Assembly: GCF_040839445.1 (NCBI RefSeq)
Contig: NZ_JBDPGJ010000003.1
Span: 310,001 to 374,000 of the forward strand
Direction of reading: 5' to 3'
Length of the DNA: 64,000 nt
DNA from: Aquibium pacificus
GTDB lineage: Bacteria; Pseudomonadota; Alphaproteobacteria; Rhizobiales; Rhizobiaceae
Shown here: one piece after another, positions 24,216 through 32,820 of the stretch
Position numbering within the stretch: the first letter of the stretch is position 1
Layout of the letters: each line of letters starts with the position of its first letter
Translations under genes and position numbers: made by a program
The notes under the pieces: generated by a model
What the model was told of the DNA's origin: nothing
Seen by the model: only the letters and a program-made list of their open reading frames with translations
Databases searched by the model: none

Positions 24216-25520
24216 ATGGCGGGCAACGACAACTTCGTGATTGATCGCAGGCAGTTCATCCTGGGAGCCTCCGCCGCGCTCGCTGCAGGCAGCTTCAGCC
24301 TCATTCCGACAAGCTTCGCGGAGGCAAAGTCGATCGGCGGGATAGCCGTGGGTGGAAGGCCTTCCGCTGTTGCCGCACAACCGAGCGCTCGGCTGCGCTT
24401 CACCGAGAGGCCAATGCCCATCCCGCCGGGCTCCCTCAGCGGTGGGGCGGCGAAGCTGCAGGAACTGAGCGAAGAGGCATTCTCACTCATCCGGTTACCC
24501 GAGGCGAACGAGCAATTTCCGGGGATCGATGGTTCGGGTATGGCGGCGGCTGTAATCGACACCGGCGTGCGGCCAACACACCAGATGTTTGTTTTGCAGG
24601 GCGATTCACGGATAATCAAGGAGCGGAATTTTTCATCGGAGAACGGCGGATGGGCCGATGATGCTTGGGACACCCACGGGCATGGCAGCCATGTCGCGGG
24701 CTTGATTGCCGGCCGGGAACTGGTGGTCGGGGGATTTTCTTCCGGTGGTGTCGCGCCGGGTGCCGGTCTGGTTTCGGTCAAGATACTCGACCGCAACGGC
24801 ACAGGCGACCTTGCGGCGCTGGCGCGCTCCCTCGTATGGCTGCGCCGCTGGAACGGCGCAAACGGACGCACCGTGACGGCAGTCAATCTGTCGCTCGGAG
24901 ACCCCGGCAACTACGTGTCGGAAGCGGACGCGCTGCGCCGCAACCAGATTTTCCGGACGATCTCCCGCGAAATCGACCGTATGATCCGGCAGGACGTGGT
25001 GGTGGTCTGCGCTGCTGGCAATGCGTATCACTACTACCAGGCCGAGGGCTTGGCCTTCCCAGCAATCATGCGCCAAACGGTATCGGTCGGGGCGGTGTTC
25101 GATTCCGATCTAGGTCCTTACACGCACCCGAGCGGCCTGTGGTCCGCCAACGCCGCGGCAAACAAGATCGTCCCCTATTCGCAGCGTCTGAGCCTAGCCA
25201 ATCCCGGCGGAACTGCGGTCTTCGCGCCCGGAACCCACCTCATCTCGGCGAGCCACCTCTCCGATACCGGCCTCTCCACACTTCAGGGCACCAGTCAGTC
25301 CGCCCCGATCGTCACCGGCGCGGTACTGCGGGCGCAGCAGCTCTACAAGTCTATTACCAACCGCCTGCCGGCGCCGGCCGATGTCCGATCCTGGCTAGTT
25401 CAGTCCATGACGACACTTGATGATGGCGACGACAGTGTACAGAACACCGGAAAGCATTTCCCGGTACTCGACCTGCCGCAATTCCTCCGTACGGCGGAAA
25501 TCGCCGCGCGCTTGCCGTAG
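24216..25520 (+). CDS. Subtilisin-like serine peptidase (S8) with export signal
   Basis: A 434-residue peptidase with the full S8 triad: Asp115 (AAVIDTGV), His156 (THGHGSHVAG) and Ser360 (QGTSQSAP), plus the oxyanion Asn269 (CAAGNA). The N-terminus IDRRQFILGASAALAAG is a twin-arginine-like signal, so it acts outside the cytoplasm. Residues about 35-100 are a prosegment or linker. The gene has AGGAGG before its ATG and lies directly behind the cyclase-TPR gene. It converges on the YcaO/TfuA operon with four bases between stop codons. Leader-processing or maturation protease roles are conceivable. Confidence 0.93.
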   Translation: MAGNDNFVIDRRQFILGASAALAAGSFSLIPTSFAEAKSIGGIAVGGRPSAVAAQPSARLRFTERPMPIPPGSLSGGAAKLQELSEEAFSLIRLPEANEQFPGIDGSGMAAAVIDTGVRPTHQMFVLQGDSRIIKERNFSSENGGWADDAWDTHGHGSHVAGLIAGRELVVGGFSSGGVAPGAGLVSVKILDRNGTGDLAALARSLVWLRRWNGANGRTVTAVNLSLGDPGNYVSEADALRRNQIFRTISREIDRMIRQDVVVVCAAGNAYHYYQAEGLAFPAIMRQTVSVGAVFDSDLGPYTHPSGLWSANAAANKIVPYSQRLSLANPGGTAVFAPGTHLISASHLSDTGLSTLQGTSQSAPIVTGAVLRAQQLYKSITNRLPAPADVRSWLVQSMTTLDDGDDSVQNTGKHFPVLDLPQFLRTAEIAARLP

Positions 25521-25524
25521 CTTC

Positions 25525-26253
25525 TCAGGTGAGGAACAGTTCCGCTTCCTCTATTGCTGCACGCCAGTGTGTCGTCGCAATGAACCGAACGGCAGGCGGC
25601 GGCTGCAACGGCCGCAGCATTACGCGAAGCAGTTCCTCCGCGTCTAGCGCCTTCTGGTCCACCCAGTTGGCGCGGGCCCAATCAATCAGTCGCTGCGCAT
25701 CGTCCCCTGTTCGGCCGTGGCTCGATGACTCCCTGACAATCTTCTCGAACTTGCGTTCGCGAAAGCACCTCGACCTGGCCAGCTGAATCAGGGCTGCTGC
25801 ATCCTTCTGCCCTATCATGCCCGCTTTTTCGGCAGCCTTGAGGGTAGCCCGGATGTTGACCAGGACATCGACCAGCGGCGCGTATCCCAGTTCCTCCGGC
25901 GCATGCAGGATCGCGACCTCGTCGTCACCGGTCAATTCGCCGCTGCGGTAGCCTTCGAAGATCGCGCCAACTCCAACCATGCCGAAAGGGGCAAGCTCCG
26001 CGGCACGCACGGCGCCGATGCTGGCAGCGCCGCAAACCGGAATACCCCGCGAGAGCGCAAAGAGGATCTCGCGGTGCAGGACAGCCGGCACGGTGCCATA
26101 GTATCCGTCTATGAGTCCGATCGCGGACACTCCGTCCACGACGGCGGCGTGGATCTCGCCACGCCGGGCCGGCGGGCGGTAGTCAAAACCGGCTATTTTC
26201 TTAGCGTCCGCCTGCGCAAGAGACGGGCCGACAAAGATGCGGATCGAGTTCAT
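25525..26253 (-). CDS. TfuA-like protein
   Basis: The 242-residue product fits the TfuA family: IFVGPSL at the N-terminus, YRPPARRGEIHAAV, AIGLIDGYYGTVPAVLHREILFAL, and GIPVCGAASIGAVRAAELAPFGMVGVGAIF. TfuA proteins act with YcaO enzymes in backbone thioamidation of peptides or proteins, by supplying sulphur or aiding the YcaO. The start overlaps the YcaO stop by four bases (ATGA), fixing the pair as an operon. It is the last gene of the set and converges with the subtilase. The C-terminal quarter is less conserved. Confidence 0.93.
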   Translation of the reverse strand: MNSIRIFVGPSLAQADAKKIAGFDYRPPARRGEIHAAVVDGVSAIGLIDGYYGTVPAVLHREILFALSRGIPVCGAASIGAVRAAELAPFGMVGVGAIFEGYRSGELTGDDEVAILHAPEELGYAPLVDVLVNIRATLKAAEKAGMIGQKDAAALIQLARSRCFRERKFEKIVRESSSHGRTGDDAQRLIDWARANWVDQKALDAEELLRVMLRPLQPPPAVRFIATTHWRAAIEEAELFLT

Positions 26254-27368
26254 TGCTTCCGCGCAGCAATTCGTGCGCGCACACCTCGCGCGTATTCCGA
26301 GTGGCCCGGCACTCCCTCAGCTCCCGGAACGATCACCCGGACCACATGCACGCCACAGATACCTAACGACAGATCGACTACCACAATCGAACAGCCAAGT
26401 GCCTCCTCAACCAGGCCTCCAAGCGCATCAATCGAAGCGTTGCAGGAGGAGGGAAGCACGGAGCCTGCGACACTCGTTTCCAGGAGGTGCAGTTTGGCCG
26501 ACACCAACTGCGTGTCGATGTCTAGGTAGTGGTCAAAATAGAGGTCGTCGCGCGTTCCGGCGATGACGGTTGCGCGGGTCTGGATGGCTTCCAGCAAGGC
26601 CGCCAGCAGCGCCGCCTCGCCGCCTTCGCGGCAGGCGCTGCCGGAAACGAGCTTGACGGGTGAGTGCAGGGGCTCGCGTTTATCGACAAGCGTCACGTAG
26701 ATCGCCGGCACGCCGAGATCGGAGGTGATGTTCCAGGCGTGCGGCTCGATGTCGACAGATCGTAGCCGCTCCACCACCCGGCTGGCGTCGCCCTCGGGAA
26801 GCGCATCAAAAGCAACTCGCCACTTCATATCAGTCCAAAGGCCGGCGGCCCGGAAAACCGCCTCCGCATCGCGTTCAAGCACCTCCAACAGGGCATGCAA
26901 ACCGGAATCAGCAAAGCTACGACCGGCGCCGAGGCCGTTCGAAGAGCAAAGAAAGACGCCAGGTGACGCGCGGCTGGGCAGGCTGTAGTCGGTGTGGACG
27001 CACTCGAAGGGCACGAGGGCAGCATCGCCCGACAGGGTTTGTCCCCGGATCCAGAGAAAGCGTTCGTAGGCGCCCACGATACGGCCGCGAACGCGCGGCA
27101 GAAGTTGCGGGTCGACCGCACCTGCGTCCTTCAATTCTGCATAGGACGCGTAGTGCAGCGGCCGGTCGATGTTCTCGCCGTGATAGCCTTCCGCCGCTTC
27201 CATCAGAGCCGAGCTACGGGCGCCCGCGAAGGTCAGCGCCTTACCTTGGGCAACGCAGTAGCCTCGCGAGAGCGGCCGCACCGCCATGGCAACCGGTATG
27301 CCGATACGGTCATACCCCGTGAGGTCCCCGATGCGGGTGACGCCGATGGCGGCTTCGATGTCGATCAT
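26250..27368 (-). CDS. YcaO-domain ATP-dependent cyclodehydratase/thioamidase
   Basis: A 372-residue stand-alone YcaO enzyme. ATP/Mg motifs are visible: SALMEAAEGYHGE (Ser53, Glu57, Glu60), LLEVLERDAEA, and LLEAIQTRATVIAGTRDD. YcaO enzymes activate peptide amide oxygens by phosphorylation. With TfuA the usual outcome is a thioamide; without it, azolines. The C-terminus (ARGVRARIAARKQ) lacks the Pro-rich end of many azoline-forming YcaOs, which favours thioamidation. It overlaps its upstream neighbour (ATGA) and TfuA downstream. The natural substrate is unknown; see the neighbour at 27365. Confidence 0.95.
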   Translation of the reverse strand: MIDIEAAIGVTRIGDLTGYDRIGIPVAMAVRPLSRGYCVAQGKALTFAGARSSALMEAAEGYHGENIDRPLHYASYAELKDAGAVDPQLLPRVRGRIVGAYERFLWIRGQTLSGDAALVPFECVHTDYSLPSRASPGVFLCSSNGLGAGRSFADSGLHALLEVLERDAEAVFRAAGLWTDMKWRVAFDALPEGDASRVVERLRSVDIEPHAWNITSDLGVPAIYVTLVDKREPLHSPVKLVSGSACREGGEAALLAALLEAIQTRATVIAGTRDDLYFDHYLDIDTQLVSAKLHLLETSVAGSVLPSSCNASIDALGGLVEEALGCSIVVVDLSLGICGVHVVRVIVPGAEGVPGHSEYARGVRARIAARKQ

Positions 27369-28228
27369 TGATCGCCGTCAACGTCGCCAAAATCGTCGTC
27401 GAAGTCGCGGATTTCTTCCATCAGGTTCCAGAAGCGGCCTTCTGTGAAGCTTGTAATCGTTCCCGAGAGGTTCGGATTGGTGTCGGTCGCCCCCGCCACA
27501 TACGCCGGCGAGACACCATCGATATCGTCGCCGCCCATGTCCGTGCTGTCCCCGATCGAGCTTAGAATATTCTTCACGCCAATCAGCCTGGGCGATGGTG
27601 AAACCCGCACCCTCTTCGCTGCCGTTCCCGCTTGTTTCGGAGCGTGGCCAAACAGAGCCTTTTCGGCCTTCTGCTTTTTGGCTGGCATATTTTTGAAGAC
27701 CTCGTACTTGTCCAGGTGCTTCTGCGGAATGAAGTACACGGCATTGTTTCGCGCTAACCGTACCAGCACGCCCGCAACAGACGTTGTAGTCGTTGGCTTG
27801 GAAGGCAAGTCGCCCTCGTCCCACTCGTTCTGCGTGTCGAGGTCGTTTTCGACCATGCCGAGATAGCCGAGGTCCGTGAAGCTGGCGATGGTGCCGGTCG
27901 GCAAGCTCGCGACCGGCGCGGGCTCTTCAAAGACTTCGCCGAACACCGCGCCGTGAATGCCGACGGTACGCCTGGAGCGGTTTAAGGCTGTTTGATACTT
28001 GCGCCAGGCCGCCATGTCGCCAGCGAGGTCACGCCAGGCATTTTCAGGGACTGAATAGTAGCTTCCAACCACTTCGGACCAAGCGAGACTATCGGTAATG
28101 AGCGTCTTCGTCCCGCCCGCGGCCGAAGTCACCTTTTCGGGGATCGAAAACACGCGAAAATCGCTGATTGGCCTTCGTCGATTGTTGCCGTTTCGGGATT
28201 TGACTTGAAGGAAAGTCAAGGCTTTCAT
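27365..28228 (-). CDS. Unknown protein, first gene of the YcaO/TfuA operon
   Basis: The product has 287 residues from the Met at 28228 (MKALTFLQVK). I recognise no family. It has no Cys. Two related segments stand out: residues 112-139 (GTIASFTDLGYLGMVEN, then acidic) and 256-286 (GTITSFTEGRFWNLMEE, then DFDDDFGDVDGD). A basic linker with Lys/Arg clusters (about 180-215) separates them. The stop overlaps the YcaO start, so it is made in step with the enzyme and could be the substrate or a partner protein. The region upstream runs into an IS66 remnant, so the native promoter may be damaged. Confidence 0.75.
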   Translation of the reverse strand: MKALTFLQVKSRNGNNRRRPISDFRVFSIPEKVTSAAGGTKTLITDSLAWSEVVGSYYSVPENAWRDLAGDMAAWRKYQTALNRSRRTVGIHGAVFGEVFEEPAPVASLPTGTIASFTDLGYLGMVENDLDTQNEWDEGDLPSKPTTTTSVAGVLVRLARNNAVYFIPQKHLDKYEVFKNMPAKKQKAEKALFGHAPKQAGTAAKRVRVSPSPRLIGVKNILSSIGDSTDMGGDDIDGVSPAYVAGATDTNPNLSGTITSFTEGRFWNLMEEIRDFDDDFGDVDGDQ

Positions 28229-28398
28229 TTCGTCACTCCGACTTGGCCAAGATTGCTGATCACATCCTTGCGGCTGGACTATGCTCAGTGTAGTCGATAG
28301 CCGGCTGTGACGCCAGCAGCGTAAGCGCAGTTCCGGTGCCACCTTTCGCGGGTGGTTGTGAGCCGCGATGTTCGAAGCCTTTGAGGACTTCGACAGGG

Positions 28399-28757
28399 AT
28401 GACGATTTCAGAGCTTACGCTCAAATCCAGCGATCCCGAGCCCGCGCGGCGGTTTGAGGTGTTTACAGGTTCCGGCCGGCGGCGCGAATGGCTGCCGGAG
28501 GAGAAGGCGCGGATCGTGGCGGAAAGCCACGAAGCCGGCGAGAGCGTGAGCGCGGTGGCACGCCGATATGCACTTTCCCCGCAGCAGCTGTTCGCCTGGC
28601 GTCGGGCCGCTCGTATGCCGTTGGCGGAATCGCCGGCGCCCGAACCGTTGTTTTGTTCCGGCGGTGGTCGCGGAGCCGAAGTCGGAGTTGGCGGCCACGC
28701 GGCCGGCGAAGCAGCAGAAGCGGAAGGCCGCGCGCGACGCCGGCATGATCGAACTGG
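28399..28757 (+). pseudogene. IS66-type TnpA (OrfA) remnant
   Basis: The frame starting MTISELTLKSSDPEPARRFEV shows the IS66 OrfA pattern: FTGSGRRREWLPEEKARIVAESHEAG followed by SAVARRYALSPQQLFAWRRAAR, a helix-turn-helix. After about residue 85 the sequence degrades into Gly/Ala-rich frame noise and then fuses to part of a different transposase at 28760. No IS66 TnpB or TnpC is present. It lies just upstream of the YcaO operon. Confidence 0.8.
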
Positions 28758-29061
28758 CTCGGTGACCTTAGATAACGACACCTCCTTCGCCCGCCACATG
28801 CTGCTGCGCGGCATGCTCTCCGCCATGACCCATTCCTGCGACGCCTACGCCAGCTGGCAGAAGGGCGGGGTCGAGAACGCCAACGGGCGCATTCGAAGAT
28901 GGCTGCCCCGAGGCACCGACCTCGAGGAACTCGACGAAGCCGACATCCACGAGATCGCCATGACCATCAATCTCACCCCGCGCAAATGCCTCGGCTATCG
29001 GTCCCCGGTCGAGGCGTTCCTTTCGGAACTTGGCAGAGACGTCGAGATCCGCTTCGCTTAA
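28758..29061 (+). pseudogene. IS30-like transposase C-terminal remnant
   Basis: In frame with the IS66 remnant, the sequence switches to TLDNDTSFARHMLLRGML, WQKGGVENANGRIRRWLPRGTDL, and IHEIAMTINLTPRKCLGYRSPVEAF, the C-terminal part of an IS30-type DDE transposase including GGVENANG around the last Glu. The N-terminal DNA-binding part is missing. The accidental fusion of two insertion-sequence fragments marks an old junction. Confidence 0.8.
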
Positions 29062-29167
29062 GCCGTTGCGCTTCGCCAAGGAAGCCACCGCCACCTTCTC
29101 CGGCGAACATCATCGACTATCTTCCCGGCTGACATCCGCAGGAATTGTGGGGAACGTCTTCGATGCT

Positions 29168-29780
29168 ATGGATGAAGATCGTCTCAAGCTTTATAGCCGT
29201 GAGGCGAGGGACCTCTCCGATCCGGATAGGAGCTCCGCACGCGTCGAGATCCTCGTACGGCTGCTGGATCGAAATTGCCGCTTGAGCTCACCAGCCGACT
29301 TCGTGCCCGCGGCCGAGCGTTTCGTTCGTGCCGCCTTGTTGGACCGCCTGATCGCCTGGACGGCACTTGAACGCCACGGCTCTGCTGTCCGGACCGGAAT
29401 GCTGTCGCTCCGCTTCAACCCCTCTGCCCGGACGTTGAGCGATCCGGATCTGTGAACCGACATTGAAACCAAGGTCTGTCGTGCGGGAGCATGTTTCGAC
29501 CGCTTTGCTTTCGAGATCACCGAGACCGTCGCCGTCACCAGCTTCGAGGTTGCCCAGCACATTGTGAATTGTCGCTCAGGTGCGCCGCGCAGGCTGCAGG
29601 ATCAGTCTGGACGGTTTCGGCGCCCGACGGAGTTCGTTCGACTTACGCCGGGGGACAACAAGTCTCAATGAAGGTTGTCGGCGGCCACGTCACCGTAGCC
29701 GGGCGTTTCGATACGAACGCGATGCAGAGGCAGACGCGTCTTGTGGGTCCGTCCGCACGACCACGGTCTTGACTATCGCC
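29168..29780 (+). pseudogene. Decayed EAL-domain (cyclic-di-GMP phosphodiesterase) gene
   Basis: The 5' frame reads MDEDRLKLYSREARDLSDPD and LLDRNCRLSSPADFVPAAERF, recognisable EAL-domain N-terminal elements. It stops at 29453, and the sequence resumes in other frames as FEITETVAVTSFEVAQHIV and GCRISLDGFGA, the later EAL motifs with Asp. At least two frame breaks and the absence of the EVL signature and upstream domains show it is dead. Its 3' end overlaps the antisense DUF4242 gene. Confidence 0.7.
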
Positions 29781-30022
29781 TCGATGTCTTCGCCAGGCAT
29801 TCCCACCCGTCGAGCATGGTCACGCAGAGACGCCATGTCCTTCGCCTCGGAGATGCAGATCGTCCCCAGCCGGCCGTCGCTCTCCGCGACGACATAGGAA
29901 CGGATCCAGCGCACCTGATTGGCCATTTCCTCATCACCGATGCGGGCCGATTTCGCGGCTGTCTTCTCGAGTTCGGAAGTATCGGCCCAAGCGCTGCGAC
30001 GGCGTATGGCAAACAACTCCAT
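29690..30022 (-). CDS. DUF4242 family protein
   Basis: The product has 110 residues from Met 30022 with GGAGG nine bases upstream (an alternative Met lies 15 bases further out). It follows DUF4242 closely: MELFAIRRRSAWADTSELE, MANQVRWIRSYVVAES, GRLGTICISEA and HARRVGMPGEDIEAIVKTVV. The small ferredoxin-like fold of this family has been annotated as nickel-binding in some databases, without a settled function. Two more DUF4242-like units occur at 40841-41419. Confidence 0.85.
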   Translation of the reverse strand: MELFAIRRRSAWADTSELEKTAAKSARIGDEEMANQVRWIRSYVVAESDGRLGTICISEAKDMASLRDHARRVGMPGEDIEAIVKTVVVRTDPQDASASASRSYRNARLR

Positions 30023-30155
30023 GTCCAGTTCCTCCACCTAGAAGCTCCGTTGTCGCGCATGTGGAGTGTAGCACCTTCTGCTGCGGAAGTACCCAGAGAA
30101 TGAACCCGGCCACGTCTCGGCGGCCGGGTTCCACTGAACGAAGATTGCGGACGCC

Positions 30156-30704
30156 TCATTGAGGCCGTTCGGCGACCGGGACCATGATGTGCGCGTAGGG
30201 CGTTCCTTTCCACATTACATATGGGACTCCCGCGTCCGGATCCGTTGGAATCGCCTCGAGAGCTGCGGGATCAGGAAGGATCACCATCAGGTGTGGGCCT
30301 TCTGTCACCCACTCGTTGTCGGGTGTTGCCTCCATGGCGAATGGATCGATGTTGCTCGCGCCTCCGCCGGGCATGTCGCCTGCGAGCATGTAGGCCAATC
30401 CCACGCCATTCGGCTGGAAACTGTCCTTCTTGTTCATCCAGGCATCAGCCCATCGCATCCACTCGGAATCGAGGCACATCGGTCCTGGACCACCTTCAAC
30501 TCCGGGGAAGCAGGTATACGCGCCATCTCCTTCCTTAAGCGTCTCACCCTCCATCGTCATGACTTTGGCGTTCGCCGCTATTTGTGGCGGCGCAGCGCTG
30601 AGGGCATCACCGATGATGGCTTGTGTGTCCTGTCCAAAGACCGGCAGAACCAACCCGGCCGAGAAAGCCGGTACCAACGATAGCGCCATTCTAATTCCGG
30701 ACAT
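30156..30704 (-). CDS. Exported hypothetical protein
   Basis: The product has 182 residues from Met 30704, with GGGAGGAGAT upstream. A signal peptide (MALSLVPAFSAGLVLPVFGQD) precedes a compact domain with YTCFPGVEGGPGPMCLDSEWM, WADAWMNKK and PHLMVILPDPAALEAI. Two Cys in the mature part could pair. The family occurs in Hyphomicrobiales as a periplasmic protein of unknown role. It is the only complete gene between two stretches of decayed sequence. Confidence 0.7.
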   Translation of the reverse strand: MSGIRMALSLVPAFSAGLVLPVFGQDTQAIIGDALSAAPPQIAANAKVMTMEGETLKEGDGAYTCFPGVEGGPGPMCLDSEWMRWADAWMNKKDSFQPNGVGLAYMLAGDMPGGGASNIDPFAMEATPDNEWVTEGPHLMVILPDPAALEAIPTDPDAGVPYVMWKGTPYAHIMVPVAERPQ

Positions 30705-30947
30705 CGCGATCTCCTCCCGCGAAGCCAAGGTGGGCTGCGGTCTCATTGCTAACCGCCGCCAGGGGTGAAGTCACCCGATGGATCGATCTCACAAGTCACC
30801 CTGGCCGTGATCAATCCGGTTCCATTCTACTCCTCCGGTCTGAAGATGAACAGCTTGCCGAAGCGTCATGTCTGGTCCGTGAACTTCTTCGCAGATGTCA
30901 CCGCATGAGAGGAGTAAGTTTCCCCTGTGGGCGGATGATCCTTCTGA

Positions 30948-31073
30948 ATGGAGGCTGCCGTGGAACAGAAGCTCGACCTAAACGAGAAGCAGATCGAAGC
31001 AAGATTTTTGTTCGCGGATCTGTCATTCTGCGCAGGCGTGCTGCTGGTGATGTTCATCGCCTCGCTCTTTTGA
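30948..31073 (+). CDS. Possible small membrane protein
   Basis: A 41-residue frame: charged helical N-terminus (EQKLDLNEKQIEARFLF) and hydrophobic C-terminus (FCAGVLLVMFIASLF), a tail-anchored layout. There is no strong ribosome binding site. I include it because charge and hydrophobicity are cleanly partitioned, which is unusual for chance sequence. Confidence 0.35.
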   Translation: MEAAVEQKLDLNEKQIEARFLFADLSFCAGVLLVMFIASLF

Positions 31074-31514
31074 ACCGCAGCCGCCCGGGTCGAGAGTTCG
31101 GTACCGAGCAAAGAAGGCGTCTGGACTGCCCCCTCACTGGGCTTGAAGTCCGGGCCACCTTCATCATGTCAAGAGCCGTGATGAGCGCGAAGGACTGGTC
31201 GAGCAGTTCGTTCATCCGCGGTGAAATAGTGTAGGGATCTTCCCCTCTTGCGGCGATAGTCCACCACACTGCAGTATCGCGATGAAAAACCCCTTCTACG
31301 ATCTTGGCTTCACGGTCTATGAGATCGAGTCGCTACGCACACGACGATATCGGGCTGGTAGCTTTCGGCCGCAACGCCCTCGTCGCGTAAGCGGCCTTCT
31401 ATGCGGCGCTCTGGCGGATGCCCGTTCCATGCTGATGATCCGCCGCCGTGCGTGGATTATCCGAGTGGAGACGGGAGCAGCCCTGAAGGAGAGCGGCATC
31501 TTCAGCCCAGGGAA
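31074..31514. other. Stretch with at most a decayed small gene
   Basis: A frame from 31282 begins plausibly (MKNPFYDLGFTVYEIESLR). The continuation that makes most sense (GLVAFGRNALVA) is in another frame with a stop, so any gene here is broken. Nothing else is supported. Confidence 0.4.
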
Positions 31515-32066
31515 TCAGCACCGCCCCTTCTTGGCCTGTCCAGGAGGGCAAAAGCCTGGCTTTTTGGCTATCCCAGGAGGCAGCGCCTCCTGTGCGCGCG
31601 ACGACCTCGGGACCTCCGTGGGATCCGATGAACCGTGATGCTCACCGTTTTGCCATCCTCCGTCTGACCAGCGGCGAACCCACCGGTCGCGTTCATCATA
31701 CCAAGGTTGATCCTGGTAGTTCCGGTCCCAATAGCCGCTCAGATCAAATCGGATGACGGGAAGGCCGGTGGCGCTACGTCTCCCCTCGATCCGCGCCCGA
31801 CGTCCGCCATAACGGGCCTCCAGATGTCGCCCGCTCACCCACCCCCTGACGCCAGACCAGTTGGTGTCGCACCATTCCCAGTCCCCTGTGCACCCATAGA
31901 CAGAGACTGGTTCATCGACGGGAACGGTGACAATCTCTGGAAACTCGATCGATGGGCCAGCTCGGAGGCTCACATTAGCTGTTGTGTAGGCGTCCGCGGC
32001 CGCAGCGATCGACGACACAGAACTGGCTGCGAGTATGGCCCATATGACTTTGCGGAGAAAAACCAT
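31515..32066 (-). CDS. Exported SH3-domain protein
   Basis: A 183-residue protein: signal peptide (VIWAILAASSVSSIAAAADA), then a bacterial SH3 domain at about residues 27-90 (TTANVSLRAGPSIEFPEIVTV, YGCTGDWEWCD, RGWVSGRHLEARY). A Trp/Arg-rich region and a tail with KKPGFCPPGQAKKG follow. SH3 proteins of this type in rhizobia are periplasmic and may bind envelope peptides. The start codon overlaps the 5' end of the decayed nuclease gene on the other strand by two bases, so the two share a promoter region. Confidence 0.85.
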   Translation of the reverse strand: MVFLRKVIWAILAASSVSSIAAAADAYTTANVSLRAGPSIEFPEIVTVPVDEPVSVYGCTGDWEWCDTNWSGVRGWVSGRHLEARYGGRRARIEGRRSATGLPVIRFDLSGYWDRNYQDQPWYDERDRWVRRWSDGGWQNGEHHGSSDPTEVPRSSRAQEALPPGIAKKPGFCPPGQAKKGRC

Positions 32067-32820
32067 GAACCGGCTCCTTGTTGCCTATTCTGCAGGCAGT
32101 AATCTCCTGGAGCGTAGGGGGTTCCGTACCATTGCAGCTCTGCCTCCGCTGTTCGCAGCCGCGCTCCTAATGGTCGCCACATTCCCGCCTGTCTCCCTCG
32201 CAACCGCTGGAGAGATCGGATCGATTGCCGCTCGCTCTCTGCCGTCGACGGTGACACGATCTAGTGTAACGGCCAGAATATGAGGATCATCGGCGAGGGG
32301 CGCCGAACGTCTCTGGGATCGATACTCCGGAGATCGGCCGTGCCATTACACGACATACACGGCTGCTCGGGGAACAGGTCAAGCTCCGGCTGTCGGAGTT
32401 GATCAACCTGCCCGGTGCCGTGATCGAGGACTCTGGTGGCGAGATAGCCATCCTAGACGAGAGCGACCGCTACGCGGTGGTCATGGAGCCCTGCGGCAGT
32501 GGCGGACGGAGGAGGCGCGGTGATCCGGAAACGGCACTCCGAGCCGACTGGGACCGCCGTACGAATTCGGAACGACGAAGGAGGCGCACGACTGGAGCTG
32601 GAATCGTAAGGACGTTCTCTACTACTGCCTGCATTGCTGCCTCAACGAGAAGCTCGCCGCCGAATGGGGCGGACACCCGCCCTGCGTTACCGGCTACGAT
32701 CCCGACGCATCGAAGCCCTGCGCGTGGTACTTCTACAAGCGCGCTGAGGATATTCCAGAATCTTACTACACGCGAATCGGCCGCACGAAACCCGCTCCCG
32801 GCACCGGCAGATACTGACCG
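32065..32820 (+). pseudogene. Decayed exported nuclease-like (SNase) gene and following fragment
   Basis: The start (32065) and a signal-like stretch (ALPPLFAAALLMVATFPPVSLA) are followed, across several frames, by elements of staphylococcal-nuclease-like proteins: VDGDTI, CNGQNMRIIG, LLGEQVKLRLSELINLPGAVIEDSG. Stops and shifts interrupt it from 32258 on. From about 32560 a different reading frame is clean (GTTKEAHDWSWNRKDVLYY, LAAEWGGHPPCVTGYD) and ends with a stop at 32815. It probably belongs to a second, also truncated, gene of unknown function. Confidence 0.6.
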
